This document shows, piece by piece, positions 43,959 through 53,478 of a stretch of 64,000 bases of DNA. Under the pieces are notes generated by a model, which was given only the letters and a program-made list of their open reading frames with translations, ran no database searches and had not been told where the DNA came from. The stretch comes from Blastocatellia bacterium AA13 (GTDB lineage Bacteria > Acidobacteriota > Blastocatellia > UBA7656): positions 1-64,000 of the forward strand of contig QHVH01000020.1 in assembly GCA_003222245.1 (NCBI GenBank), read 5' to 3'. Every line of letters starts with the position of its first letter. Within the stretch, counting starts at the first letter, position 1. A program made the position numbers and the translations under genes.

Positions 43959-45878
43959 TTAAACGTGAGCGCTCGATGCATGAGCGCCTATGAATTCCTG
44001 ATGCCACAGCTCGAGCATCAGCAGACTCCAGAGGGGGAAGCTGTAATCTGTTTTGCGATCGAGATGATCGCGCACGAATCTTTCAACCTGTTGGGGATCG
44101 AAATACTTTCGGGTCGCGGCGCTTCCGGACAGCAGCGAGTCTTCCAGCAGCGGCTTCAACGCGCCTCGGAACCACTCGCCCACCGGAACTCCAAAACCCA
44201 TCTTGCGCCTCCTGACGTTTTCGCGCGGCAGCATATCGGCGAATGCCCGCTTCAATACGAATTTCGATTCGCTTCCTCGAAGCTTCATCCGCCCCGGCAG
44301 CCGCGCAGCCAGCTCCATAACCTCATGATCGAGAAAAGGCGAACGTGCTTCGAGGCTGTTGGCCATCGAAGTAATGTCTACCTTCACCAGGAGATCGAAC
44401 GGAAGGTACGAGCGCACGTCGACCGACATCGCCGCGTCCACCGGATCGAGACCGCTTGTTTCCGAAAACAGACTTTCAATCCATCTACTGTGGCCGTCTC
44501 CATTCAGGCGAGATCGAAACTCTCGACTGTAGAGATCCTGCTTGGCCTCCTCGCTGAAATAGCTCACCCAGCGCCCGTATCTGCTGCTCATCTCGCTTGC
44601 CGCGACCGAGAGGAATCGTTTCGCCTGTCGAATCCGGTTTTTCGGGTCGATCGAATCGGGCAGCATCTTGCTGAGCGCGCGCGCCGGAGCGATCATGCCG
44701 GGCACGGCATGAAGCCGCTCGGCTATGCGGTTGCCGAGATAGCGCTCGTAGCCGGCAAAACTCTCGTCGCCCCCGTCGCCGTTCAGCGCAACCGTCACAC
44801 TCGACCGGGTCATTTGGGAAACATAAAACGTCGGAATCGCGGAGGAGTCGGCATAAGGCTCTCCGTAGTGACGCACAAGCTTCGGCAGAATCGACAATGC
44901 ATCCGGCTTCACTATGAATTCGTGATGATCCGCGCTCCATTTATCCGCGATCCTGCGCGCGTGATCCAACTCGTTGTAAGCCGCCTCTTCGAAGCCTATC
45001 GAGAATGTTTTGACGGGCCGATCGGATAATCCGGCCATCAGCCCGACGACGATGCTCGAATCTACTCCGCCCGAAAGAAAGGCGCCCAGCGGCACGTCGC
45101 TGATCATTCGAAGCCGGACCGCTTCGGTCAACTTCTCGCGCAAGGCTTCAGAAGCCTCTTCCAACGACATCTCGATCTTGGGCGTGTATTCGAGCGACCA
45201 GTACCGCTCGATCTCGAGTTTAGGCTCGCCCCCGGAAACATCCAGCGTCAGATAGTGCGCGGGAGGCAGCTTCGAAATTCCGCGAAACGCGGTTCGGGGG
45301 GCCGGCACATAGCCCCACGACAGATAAGAATCAATCGCCGCCGGATCGACCTCGCGCTCGACCGAAGGACAGACGAGCAAGCCTTGCAGCTCGGACGCGA
45401 ACAGGAAGCGATTCCGATCCTGTGTGTAGAACAGCGGCTTCTTGCCTACTCTATCTCTCGCGACAAAGAGCCGTCGGCGGTTCGCATCCCAAATCCCAAA
45501 GGCGAACATGCCTCTCAAACGCTTAACGCAATCCGTTCCCCATTGCTCATAAGCGTGAACGATAACTTCAGTGTCGGTCCTGGTTCGAAAGCTGTAGCCC
45601 AGTTTCTCGAGATCGTCGCGAAGCTGCTGGAAGTTGTAGATCTCTCCGTTGAACGTTATCCAGATGCTGCCGTCATCGTTCGTCAGGGGCTGGCGGCCCG
45701 CTTCCGAGAGATCGATGATTGCTAGCCGTCGATGCCCAAGCGCGCATACGTCATCCGATTTAGTGCCTGACGCATCCGGACCGCGATGGCGCTGCGCTTC
45801 GATCATCGGCGCGACCATTTGTTCCAGGTCCGATGCGCCCGCGCCTCGGAACGACACGGCTCCCGCGATTCCACACAT
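43959..45878 (-). CDS. asnB: Asparagine-synthase-like glutamine amidotransferase
   Basis: A 639-residue class-II amidotransferase with nucleophile Cys2 (MCGIAGAVS), FNGEIYNFQQLRDDL, RDRVGKKPLFY, and a C-terminal ATP-pyrophosphatase domain with the PP-loop FLSGGVDSSIVVGL and NGDGGDESFAGYERY. It can make an acyl-adenylate and turn a carboxyl to an amide with glutamine nitrogen. Its place in a polysaccharide locus beside a carbamoyltransferase and a transglutaminase-like gene suggests amidation of a uronic acid in the glycan, not free asparagine making (inference). Symbol is by family only. Neighbours on both sides are about 20 bases away. Confidence 0.92.
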   Translation of the reverse strand: MCGIAGAVSFRGAGASDLEQMVAPMIEAQRHRGPDASGTKSDDVCALGHRRLAIIDLSEAGRQPLTNDDGSIWITFNGEIYNFQQLRDDLEKLGYSFRTRTDTEVIVHAYEQWGTDCVKRLRGMFAFGIWDANRRRLFVARDRVGKKPLFYTQDRNRFLFASELQGLLVCPSVEREVDPAAIDSYLSWGYVPAPRTAFRGISKLPPAHYLTLDVSGGEPKLEIERYWSLEYTPKIEMSLEEASEALREKLTEAVRLRMISDVPLGAFLSGGVDSSIVVGLMAGLSDRPVKTFSIGFEEAAYNELDHARRIADKWSADHHEFIVKPDALSILPKLVRHYGEPYADSSAIPTFYVSQMTRSSVTVALNGDGGDESFAGYERYLGNRIAERLHAVPGMIAPARALSKMLPDSIDPKNRIRQAKRFLSVAASEMSSRYGRWVSYFSEEAKQDLYSREFRSRLNGDGHSRWIESLFSETSGLDPVDAAMSVDVRSYLPFDLLVKVDITSMANSLEARSPFLDHEVMELAARLPGRMKLRGSESKFVLKRAFADMLPRENVRRRKMGFGVPVGEWFRGALKPLLEDSLLSGSAATRKYFDPQQVERFVRDHLDRKTDYSFPLWSLLMLELWHQEFIGAHASSAHV

Positions 45879-45898
45879 AACTCTCTAACCTTTTAGCC

Positions 45899-47812
45899 TT
45901 AACCTTCTACGAAGAGCGGCTCATTCATGAACTCGGGTTTGCGTCCGGAGCCGCCCCATCCGCAGTTGGGCCGCACTTCGGCGTCTTCGAGACCCGCCCG
46001 CGTCAGCCACGATTCGACTTCAGCGCGCGTGTATCGTCTTTCGAGAGGCGCGGAGAATCTGTCGAACTGATCGTTCACGCATACTCGAAACGGATATCGC
46101 GAATACTGTCGCATTGGAATGCGGTCCGCGATTCTTCGAAGGCCGGCTATTTTTGAAAGCAGCCGGTAAGGTCCGACGAAAATCGCGAACGCCGCGCACG
46201 CCGCCGGAAACGAAAACAGGTAGACGAGCCTGTAAGGCAATCTCGTAGTCACCCTTCGCGCCAACGTCACCAGACCAAGCAGCGCGCGCTTCAAGGGCTG
46301 GCCTTCGGGTTTCCAGTAGAGATAGACCTTAATCTCGCCGCCGGGCTTGAGATACCGCAGAAGATTGCGGAAGGCCGCTTCCGGCTCCGGCAGATGATGG
46401 AGGACGCCTATCGAGTAAATAAAATCAAAGCTCTCCGGCGCGAACGGCAGATTGTTCAGATCCGCCTGGACTACGTGAACTGAATCGGAGCCTCCGGCGT
46501 TTCGGCGCGCGACTTCGGCAGCGGGACCGATGTCGACGGCCCACACTTCAGCGCCGTACTGCGCGGCGTAGAAAGCGTGTCGTCCGCTGCCGCAGCCTGC
46601 ATCGAGTACTTTCTTGCGCTGAAAGAACGAGGGCTCGAGCGGTTTCATATAGTCCAGGAAATTGCGGTTCCACTCGACGTACATATCCGGGAAATGAGTC
46701 CACTCAAAGCCGAAGCTTTGCGCGGTCTCGATCTGTCTCGTATCGATCCGCGTCTCTTTCCCAGCCAGGGCATCTCTCATCTCCGGCAGCAGCATTCGGG
46801 GAATGCCGTTTATCACGTCGAATTCACTGCCGCATTCCATGCAGCTCAACGAGCCTTCGGCGTCTCGTCCCGAAGCATCATCGCCGAACACCAGACCGCC
46901 TTCACATCCGGGGCATCTCAAGGTGTCCACCATCGAATCGTCGAGGCGAACCGCCTTGCTTCTTCGTATATCGACAACGTTCGATCCGTGATCGCTCATT
47001 GCGTCTCCCCGCAGCGCCAACGTGATCTCGTCGATTCGTCTGCCTCGATATCGCCAGAGAGCGTTTGCCGCGGCGTTTATTGAAGGTTCATCCGAGATGT
47101 GAATCCACCCCCGCTTGTGAAGAACATACCTGAGTAGATTTCGCATCATCTTCAACGCGATCAGGCCAAGCGAAAGGAAGAACCACAACGCGGCCTTCAG
47201 CGCATGCGGGTTTTCAGACCAGTAAGTCAGGTCTCCCATTCGGAGCTTCACTCTCGATACAAGCCAGGAGAGGTGGAGCCGCCGCACGTTCAACGTGGAG
47301 TAGTCGTCGTAATCCAGCCGCGGCATCACCTGATCAAGCGGCTCGAGCTGCTCGATCTCGGGCGGGTTCTGGCAATCCACGATGAACCGTTCGCCCGAAT
47401 CCAGCTCGGCTTCGGCGACTACATGCGGAGTCCGTCCATATAGATTTATTCGCTGACTTCGTATGCCCGCCTCGCCGGCCATGCATATGAAAGCGCGAGT
47501 GACTTCTCCGCAGTATCCTTCTCCGCTTTTCAGTATCTCTCCTGCCGTAGCTCGCAGGAATGGGCGGTTCTCCTTCGAAACACCGCTGTAGTGAACGGCC
47601 CCGCGCAAATAGGCCCTCAGGGCGAGAATCCTCGCGCGGTCGTCCGTTGCGTTCGCCTTGCTGATGACGTCCAGCGTTACGGAACGCACGTATTCGGACT
47701 CGTTATACTGGAGAAGGCATTCAATCGAGACGAGGAGCGCCAGAATCAGAAGAGACCACCGGAAAGCCTGGCCGCTCTTCAATCGAATGAAACGCTTTAA
47801 TCTCGATCCCAT
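45899..47812 (-). CDS. Membrane transglutaminase-like domain fused to zinc-ribbon SAM methyltransferase
   Basis: A 637-residue protein of two halves. First half: membrane segment (about 18-32, WSLLILALLVSIECLL), a transglutaminase/protease-like domain with the triad Cys101 (GEGYCGEVTRAF), His130 (TPHVVAEAEL) and Asp146 (FIVDCQNP), then a second membrane segment (210-224). Second half: a Trm112-like zinc ribbon (Cys300, 303, 324, 327) and a class-I methyltransferase (VLDAGCGSGRHAFYAAQYG, AVDIG, VQADLNNLPF, IYSIGVLHHLPEPE). An in-frame ATG at 46999 (MSDHGSNVVD) has GGGAG 7 bases before it, so the methyltransferase half may also be made alone. No such fusion is known to me. Gaps to neighbours are about 20 bases. 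Confidence 0.85.
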   Translation of the reverse strand: MGSRLKRFIRLKSGQAFRWSLLILALLVSIECLLQYNESEYVRSVTLDVISKANATDDRARILALRAYLRGAVHYSGVSKENRPFLRATAGEILKSGEGYCGEVTRAFICMAGEAGIRSQRINLYGRTPHVVAEAELDSGERFIVDCQNPPEIEQLEPLDQVMPRLDYDDYSTLNVRRLHLSWLVSRVKLRMGDLTYWSENPHALKAALWFFLSLGLIALKMMRNLLRYVLHKRGWIHISDEPSINAAANALWRYRGRRIDEITLALRGDAMSDHGSNVVDIRRSKAVRLDDSMVDTLRCPGCEGGLVFGDDASGRDAEGSLSCMECGSEFDVINGIPRMLLPEMRDALAGKETRIDTRQIETAQSFGFEWTHFPDMYVEWNRNFLDYMKPLEPSFFQRKKVLDAGCGSGRHAFYAAQYGAEVWAVDIGPAAEVARRNAGGSDSVHVVQADLNNLPFAPESFDFIYSIGVLHHLPEPEAAFRNLLRYLKPGGEIKVYLYWKPEGQPLKRALLGLVTLARRVTTRLPYRLVYLFSFPAACAAFAIFVGPYRLLSKIAGLRRIADRIPMRQYSRYPFRVCVNDQFDRFSAPLERRYTRAEVESWLTRAGLEDAEVRPNCGWGGSGRKPEFMNEPLFVEG

Positions 47813-47833
47813 CGTAGTAAATCCGAACCCGGA

Positions 47834-49543
47834 CTATTTCGCGCGCTGTACGAGATTATTCTCTAACACAAGCGCGTCGAAGCTCGCGTTCTTGAAGGTG
47901 CGAATCGCGTCGTCAGGCGTGCACACGATTGGCTCCTGAACGTTGAATGAAGTATTGAGCAGGAGCGGCACTCCGGTTATTCGCTTGAACTCGCTGATCA
48001 ATTCCCAGTAGCGGGGATTGGTCTTGCGGCTCACGGTCTGAGGCCTCGCCGTCCCGTCGATATGAACGACAGCCGGTATATGCTCGCGCTGTTCTTCCAC
48101 GACACTCAGTACCGTGATCATGAATGGATCGCGGTGCGGCCTGCCGAATAGATCACCGGAGACTTCTTCGAGCATGGAGGGCGCCAGCGGCCGGAACCAT
48201 TCCCTGAGCTTCACCTTTTTGTTCAACAGCTCTCGCATGTCGGCGCGCCTCGGATCGGCGAGAAAGCTGCGGTCGCCCAGAGCCCGCGGGCCGAATTCCA
48301 TTCGCCCTTGAAACCAGCCTACTATCCCGCCGTCCGCGATCAGCCTGGCGACTCGCGGCAACAGCTCCGAATCGGGCAGCGTCTCGAACGACAGCCCGGC
48401 CGCGCTCAGGGCAGCGGCGCACTCTTCCGATGTGAAACCGGGGCCGTAGTAGGCGTGCTCCATTTGAAACGACCGCGGCTGCTTCAAGAGGTTGTGGTGG
48501 ATCAGGTATGCCGCTCCGAGCGAACAACCCGCATCGCCGGCCGCGGGCTGGACGAAGAAGCGTTTGAACGGCGACTCGAGCATGATGCGGCCGTTCATCA
48601 CCGAGTTGAACGCGACGCCGCCCGCCAGACAGAGATTCTCTTCACGGGTTTCTTCGTACAGACCGTCCAACAGGTGAAGCACCGCGTCTTCGAGCACTCG
48701 CTGCGCGCTTGCCGCGATGTCCTGATGACGGCCGGCTATTTCCTCGTTTTTTTGCCGAGCCGGACCGAGCTCTCTCGTGATCTCTTCGCCGAACTGATAG
48801 CGCTTGGCCAGATGGTGATCCAGCACGTTGATGTTGATGTGAAAATCGTGGCTGCCGTTCAACGAGAGCACTCGCCGCGACAGGAAATCGCTGTAGACCG
48901 GCCTGCCGTAAGCCGCGAGACCCATCACCTTCCATTCGTCTCCGCCGAACATGTCGAACCCGAGAAAGTTGGTGACCGCCGAGTAGAATTGGCCGAGCGA
49001 ATGCGGCAGCTTGATTCGCTTGAGCGGCCTGACTCGCGTCCCCTCGCCGCGAGACCACATCGTCGTAGTCTCTTCACCGGTTCCATCCATCGTCAGAATG
49101 GCCGCTGTCTCGAATGGAGATACATAGAACGCGCTGGCGGCGTGGCAGAGATGATGCTCCTGGTAATGGAATTTGAACCGGCTCGGGCCGAATCGCTCAC
49201 GGATCAGGCGCGGAAGCTTCAGCATTCCGAGATAGCTGCCGCTGACCTGAGTTACTCCGCGATCGACCCTGGCCATGAACATATCGCGAGAAATGCGGAG
49301 CGATTTAACCGCCTGCATGGCTTTGTGCCTGAGCACCCATGGCTTCCAGTAGAGCGCTATGTGCTCTACATCGGCCATCGTTATGCCCGCTTCGCTCAGG
49401 CAGTATTCGACCGCTTCGTAGGGAAAGCCGCTGTGGTGCTTTACTCGTGAAAAGCGTTCTTCTTCGGCTGCGGCTATTAACCGGCCGTCGCATATCAGCG
49501 TGGCTGCCGCATCACCCAATGTCGTGAGGCCGAGTATATACAT
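47834..49543 (-). CDS. Carbamoyltransferase, NodU/CmcH/TobZ family
   Basis: A 569-residue enzyme that should move a carbamoyl group from carbamoyl phosphate to a sugar hydroxyl through carbamoyl-adenylate. Seen: GLTTLGDAAATLICDGRLIA, AAEEERFSRVKHHSGFP, EHHLCHAASAFYVSPF, LTMDGTGEETTTMW, NLCLAGGVAFNSVMNG, and the YrdC-adjacent C-terminal motif FGPRALGDRSFLADPRR, then NTSFNVQEPIVCTPDDA. It is the fourth member of a tight run with the transglutaminase-methyltransferase, AsnB and GT4 genes, pointing to shared work on one glycan or lipid-linked product. Confidence 0.95.
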   Translation of the reverse strand: MYILGLTTLGDAAATLICDGRLIAAAEEERFSRVKHHSGFPYEAVEYCLSEAGITMADVEHIALYWKPWVLRHKAMQAVKSLRISRDMFMARVDRGVTQVSGSYLGMLKLPRLIRERFGPSRFKFHYQEHHLCHAASAFYVSPFETAAILTMDGTGEETTTMWSRGEGTRVRPLKRIKLPHSLGQFYSAVTNFLGFDMFGGDEWKVMGLAAYGRPVYSDFLSRRVLSLNGSHDFHININVLDHHLAKRYQFGEEITRELGPARQKNEEIAGRHQDIAASAQRVLEDAVLHLLDGLYEETREENLCLAGGVAFNSVMNGRIMLESPFKRFFVQPAAGDAGCSLGAAYLIHHNLLKQPRSFQMEHAYYGPGFTSEECAAALSAAGLSFETLPDSELLPRVARLIADGGIVGWFQGRMEFGPRALGDRSFLADPRRADMRELLNKKVKLREWFRPLAPSMLEEVSGDLFGRPHRDPFMITVLSVVEEQREHIPAVVHIDGTARPQTVSRKTNPRYWELISEFKRITGVPLLLNTSFNVQEPIVCTPDDAIRTFKNASFDALVLENNLVQRAK

Positions 49544-49595
49544 ATCGATTTTGTTTTCGTTAAGAGTTATTCGGAAACGATCTTTTCCACCGATG

Positions 49596-49627
49596 ACCGA
49601 TAAATCGGTGGGGCAGGCATCCTGCCC
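49596..49627. repeat. Double palindrome between operon blocks
   Basis: accgat-aa-atcggt (49596-49609) is directly followed by gggcagg-cat-cctgccc (49611-49627). It lies in the 151-base gap between the carbamoyltransferase and the next glycosyltransferase, the place where the gene order changes from spaced to overlapping genes. Confidence 0.65.
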
Positions 49628-49694
49628 GCGCTCCCAGGTTCGGAAATCGGATGGCTGCCTTCCGCGGTCCCTTCGGGCTGCTCACGCGAGCGGC

Positions 49695-50849
49695 TCAATC
49701 GCCCTCCGTGTAGTGAAGCATTCCGCTCGGAACGGTTCGCGTCACGCACGCTCGACCCTGTACGACTGACTCGAGGATGCGAAATACTCTCGGAGCCTGT
49801 GATGCGGCCGAATACGATTGCTCCACGGTCAGCCGGCCTGCCGAACCCAATCGCTGCCTTAGATCGCGCGATCGAATCAACTCCACCAGCCGCGAGACCC
49901 ACTCGTCCTCAGTCGAAGCCAGCAAGCCGTTCTCCCGGTCGCGGATTATCTGTGAGTTGACCCCCGTCGGCGAGCAAACAGCCGGTACTCCAAGCGACAT
50001 GTATTGCAGAGCCTTCAGCCCGCACTTGCCGCGATTCCAACGCTCGTCAGGCACCGGCATCACTCCGATGCCGATCCCCCGCAGATCCTCCACCTCGGTT
50101 TGAGCGCGCCACGGCCTCAGATCCACGTCGATGCCGTCGATACGAAATTGAGGCGCGCCGATAACTCGCAGCGTGAACCGTTCTTGTTTCGCCAGCCTTA
50201 TCAGCGCGCCGCGAAGAGTATCGAGGTGCTGCACGGTGCTGTGGCTTCCGGTCCAGCCAATTACGATCGGCTTCTGCTCCACCGCCTTCGATGGTGTGAA
50301 CCTCGCGGTGTCGATTGTAGTTGGGATGATCGTGACCTTGTCGGTCACTTCGAGCGCGTAATCGGCGAGAAACTGGTTCCCCGCCATCACGTGAGAAGCG
50401 AGCTTGCAAATGGTTCGCGTCTTCGATGGAAACTTGAGCCGGCTCAAATACCCGTTCGATGGGCTGACGTAAGGCACGAATACCGCATCGTCGAAGTCGA
50501 AGATTATCGGCTTCTTCGATCGAGCTATCATCCGTTCAATAAGCGGCGGGCCGAGGAGCGCAGCCTCTCTCAAGATATATACGGCATCAAAATCGTGGAC
50601 GCGGCTCAGCGCCGATAGTCGCCGGGCACAGGCGGCGAAGATCAATTTCGCTTTGGTGAGCATTCTTCCGGGCTTGTATACAAGCTCGTGCAGCTCATCG
50701 CATTCAAAGGGCTCGTAAGCTATCTCGACGCCGCGCTGCCGTAGGAATGGCTCCCATTGCTCGATTCGGAACCGTTGGCTCGGTATAGCGTCGTATGGTC
50801 CGGGAACCAGAGCCAGCACTCTCATAGTCGAGGAACCGTTACGGGTCAT
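49695..50849 (-). CDS. Glycosyltransferase, GT4-like
   Basis: A 384-residue enzyme from ATG at 50849, which overlaps the stop of the previous gene as ATGA; longer frames upstream are shadow. Landmarks: MRVLALVPGPYDAIPSQRFR, IIFDFDDAVFVPY, VIGWTGSHSTVQHLDTLRGA, CGLKALQYMSLGVPAVCSPT, ENGLLASTEDEWV. This family is common in exopolysaccharide loci. It belongs to a run of five genes joined by 4-8 bp overlaps or a 2 bp gap. Confidence 0.88.
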   Translation of the reverse strand: MTRNGSSTMRVLALVPGPYDAIPSQRFRIEQWEPFLRQRGVEIAYEPFECDELHELVYKPGRMLTKAKLIFAACARRLSALSRVHDFDAVYILREAALLGPPLIERMIARSKKPIIFDFDDAVFVPYVSPSNGYLSRLKFPSKTRTICKLASHVMAGNQFLADYALEVTDKVTIIPTTIDTARFTPSKAVEQKPIVIGWTGSHSTVQHLDTLRGALIRLAKQERFTLRVIGAPQFRIDGIDVDLRPWRAQTEVEDLRGIGIGVMPVPDERWNRGKCGLKALQYMSLGVPAVCSPTGVNSQIIRDRENGLLASTEDEWVSRLVELIRSRDLRQRLGSAGRLTVEQSYSAASQAPRVFRILESVVQGRACVTRTVPSGMLHYTEGD

Positions 50850-52207
50850 CTTTGCGTCAGCCCTCCCTGTCGCACAACTTTCTGGGGGACGAGGCGCATC
50901 GCTCCTGCCGGAGCGGGCCGCTGCATATCCTGCGCGCGCAGTCCTTTCTTTTCCGACTTGCGGCGCGCGCGGCGCTCGACTCCTACCGCGGCGAAGATCA
51001 GAAGCCATGGGAGAAGCTGCGCGCGCTGTCTATAAATCAACCCGATGTTTCCGAACATCATGCTGTAGAGCAGCCCCAGTCCGAAGAGGAAGAAGAGCAT
51101 CGGCTGAATATCGTTGAATCGTTTTCTTATCGCGAACCACATACCGGGCAAGACGCCCGCGAAGAAGAGCCACCACCATACGAGAAGCTCCGGCAGCGTC
51201 AACGCCATGCGAAGACTGCCGCCTCCGAGCTCCCACGGGAACGGCGCAAGCAGCAGGTGCGCTCCGCCTACGACAACCGAAAGCCCAAACCCGCTGCTTG
51301 TTCGCATATCGTAAGGATTGTCGACGCCCGAACCGGTGTCCTTTGCGATGTTGCCTCTGAAGCTTTCGATCTGTTTCAGGTCGAACTTTTCGAACTCGGC
51401 TTCGTGCTGCACCAGCACGCCCGACATAACGACCATCGGAACAACCAGCGCGGCCACTCCTAGCAGAGACGTGATCGACGTCTTGCCCTTGCTGAACTGC
51501 GGAAGGATCAATGCAAGCGCGACGGCGCCGCCCGCTATATAGGCCGCGTAAAACCTGAACGGGATCACCAGCACGATCGCGAGCGCGCAGAACAGGAGGT
51601 GCCTGACCGAAAAGCCCGAAACCTTCAACCTCACGCAGCAGTAGAGCGCGATCGTTTCGAGCAGAATAACCACCGGCTCCTTCACCGTCTGCGAAGACCA
51701 AATCACCATCGAGGGAATGAAACACGTCCACCAGCCGACACGCATCGCTGCCCATTCCGAAAACAGCGTTCGCGCGATGCGATAAGCGAATACAACCGTC
51801 AGGGCTCCAAAAAAACAATTGAGCACGGCGGCCGGCATCCGAGCGGGCGAGTCGGTCACGTAAAAGAGCGCGCCGACGAGGTAGCCGTAGCCTTTGTGGT
51901 GTCCCTGGAACGCGCCGGTCAGCACGGACGGCAGATCGAACAGACCGATGCCGCTTCGAGTCCATTGCGAATTCAAAGCGAGTCCCGACATCCAGCCGCT
52001 TGAATCTTCGTCGCCCAGCACGTTCACGAGCCCGTATTCATAGATGACGATCGACAGCAGGAAGCGAACGCCGAACGCGTAGAGGAACAGCTTTATCTGC
52101 GATCTCATCGTCAGGCGGTGCTGCCAGGTCAGATGGAGCAACGCTATCGCCGCCATCGACATGACCAGGAAGAGCACGATTCCCGAAAAGAGATCGTTGT
52201 CTTTCAT
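50846..52207 (-). CDS. Polytopic membrane protein, GT39/Wzy-like
   Basis: A 453-residue protein with about ten membrane segments (GIVLFLVMSMAAIALLHLTW, VRFLLSIVIYEY, LVIPFRFYAAYIAGGAVALA, LLGVAALVVPMVVMSGVLV). The segment GALTVVFAYRIARTLFSEWA with TVKEPVVILLETIALY is like GT39 (ArnT/PMT-type) glycosyltransferases, and DEDSSGWMS after the second segment could be the acidic catalytic loop. It could instead be a glycan polymerase (Wzy). The basic tail ends in the overlap with the next gene. Both neighbours overlap by 4 bp. Confidence 0.7.
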   Translation of the reverse strand: MKDNDLFSGIVLFLVMSMAAIALLHLTWQHRLTMRSQIKLFLYAFGVRFLLSIVIYEYGLVNVLGDEDSSGWMSGLALNSQWTRSGIGLFDLPSVLTGAFQGHHKGYGYLVGALFYVTDSPARMPAAVLNCFFGALTVVFAYRIARTLFSEWAAMRVGWWTCFIPSMVIWSSQTVKEPVVILLETIALYCCVRLKVSGFSVRHLLFCALAIVLVIPFRFYAAYIAGGAVALALILPQFSKGKTSITSLLGVAALVVPMVVMSGVLVQHEAEFEKFDLKQIESFRGNIAKDTGSGVDNPYDMRTSSGFGLSVVVGGAHLLLAPFPWELGGGSLRMALTLPELLVWWWLFFAGVLPGMWFAIRKRFNDIQPMLFFLFGLGLLYSMMFGNIGLIYRQRAQLLPWLLIFAAVGVERRARRKSEKKGLRAQDMQRPAPAGAMRLVPQKVVRQGGLTQR

Positions 52208-53478
52208 AACGCCGCCTCACAGGAAGCCGCCTGCGTCCGCTGTTTCAGAGCAACCGCGTCATATAGTTTTCGGTAGCGCACGGTTCCGACCGAGTCGAGA
52301 TCGAAACAGCGTCTTGCGATCTTGCGGCAGCGCGCGCCGCAATCGCTCTCGCTTCGAAGCGCTTCGACCCGGTCGAGCGCTTCGGCATACGCGTCGTTGT
52401 TGAAGCCGCGGAGAATCACGCCTACGCGATTCGCTTCGATCAATTCGTCCAGGTCCCCGATGCCGGCGTTGCTCAGAACGGGCAGCCCGCTTGCGAGATA
52501 CTCGGCGATTTTTGTCGGCGACGATGCGACCTTCGAATAACACGTCTTGATGAATGACAACGCTATGTCGGAAGCCTTCAGATAAAGCGGTACGCGATCC
52601 GGCGCCGCTTTTGTCACGCTGAAGTCGCGCGGCGAAACGCCTGCCTCGCTCAAAGGCCTGCTTATCATCGATGGATCGCTTTGAGTGACGATCAACGTGT
52701 ACGTCCGGTGATCTCGCTTGTGGGCCGCCGCGATGAAGCTTGTCATTTCGTTCGTGAGATACCAGCCGCCGAGCGCGCCTACGTAAATCAGGACTTTCCG
52801 ATCGACGCCGATACCAAGCTCGCTCCTGATTGCCTCTCTCGAGATGATGTTGGCGGCGTCAAAGCGATCGAAATCCACGCAGCACGGAATCACCTCGATC
52901 GGTTTCGAGGCCGCGTTGCGGCTGGTTTTAAAAATGGCTCGGGCCCTTTCCGTTAGCACGACGAATCCGTCGGAGGTCTTTATCAACGCTCGCTCCGCGC
53001 GTTTAGTGAGCCGATACAGCAGACCATTCTCAGGCCAAAGTCCGGCGTCAACATACTCTTCAGGCATGAACCCTCGAACATCGAAGATCATTCGGCCGCC
53101 CGCGATCCGTTTCGCCAGCGCCGCCATCGCGGCGGGCACGTACCCGCGCGCATGCAGCAGGCCGATACGCTCTCTTCTTATGAGCCGCGAGGCCGATGCC
53201 GTCCCACGTGCAATGTCGAACAGAGTCGCGGGCAGCGTAGGCCGCTTGTGATAAGGCAGACACGACCAGCGAATGCCCTGGGAAGCGAGCTGCTCTCGCG
53301 ATCTGGTTATCTCGACTGCGTTCCATGATCTCTTCAATTCCGGTTCGAACGTCATAAGCCAGACAGCAACACCCGATTCACTCAAGCCGCGGAGATAAGG
53401 AAGCACCTGAGTTTGAACGAGGGGCTCACGCAATCCGAAGTATGAAATGTAGAGCGAGCGAATTGAGCCGCTTTTCAT
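52204..53478 (-). CDS. Glycosyltransferase, GT4-like
   Basis: A 424-residue GT-B enzyme starting at ATG 53478 (ATGA overlap with the previous stop; a longer frame to 53541 lacks support). It opens LYISYFGLREPLVQTQVLPY, with MTFEPELKRSW, then HARGYVPAAMAALAKRIAGG, VLIYVGALGGWYLTNEM and LAEYLASGLPVLSNAGIGDL. The last matches the family donor site, though the usual Glu of EGxA is replaced. 4-bp overlaps on both sides. Confidence 0.85.
   Translation of the reverse strand: MKSGSIRSLYISYFGLREPLVQTQVLPYLRGLSESGVAVWLMTFEPELKRSWNAVEITRSREQLASQGIRWSCLPYHKRPTLPATLFDIARGTASASRLIRRERIGLLHARGYVPAAMAALAKRIAGGRMIFDVRGFMPEEYVDAGLWPENGLLYRLTKRAERALIKTSDGFVVLTERARAIFKTSRNAASKPIEVIPCCVDFDRFDAANIISREAIRSELGIGVDRKVLIYVGALGGWYLTNEMTSFIAAAHKRDHRTYTLIVTQSDPSMISRPLSEAGVSPRDFSVTKAAPDRVPLYLKASDIALSFIKTCYSKVASSPTKIAEYLASGLPVLSNAGIGDLDELIEANRVGVILRGFNNDAYAEALDRVEALRSESDCGARCRKIARRCFDLDSVGTVRYRKLYDAVALKQRTQAASCEAAL

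Noticed and set aside
43956-45029. Long open frame antisense to the AsnB-like gene
   Set aside because: No domain or ribosome site, composition typical of shadow frames.
48308-49450. 380-codon open frame antisense to the carbamoyltransferase
   Set aside because: Opposite strand carries the complete NodU-family motifs; this frame has none.
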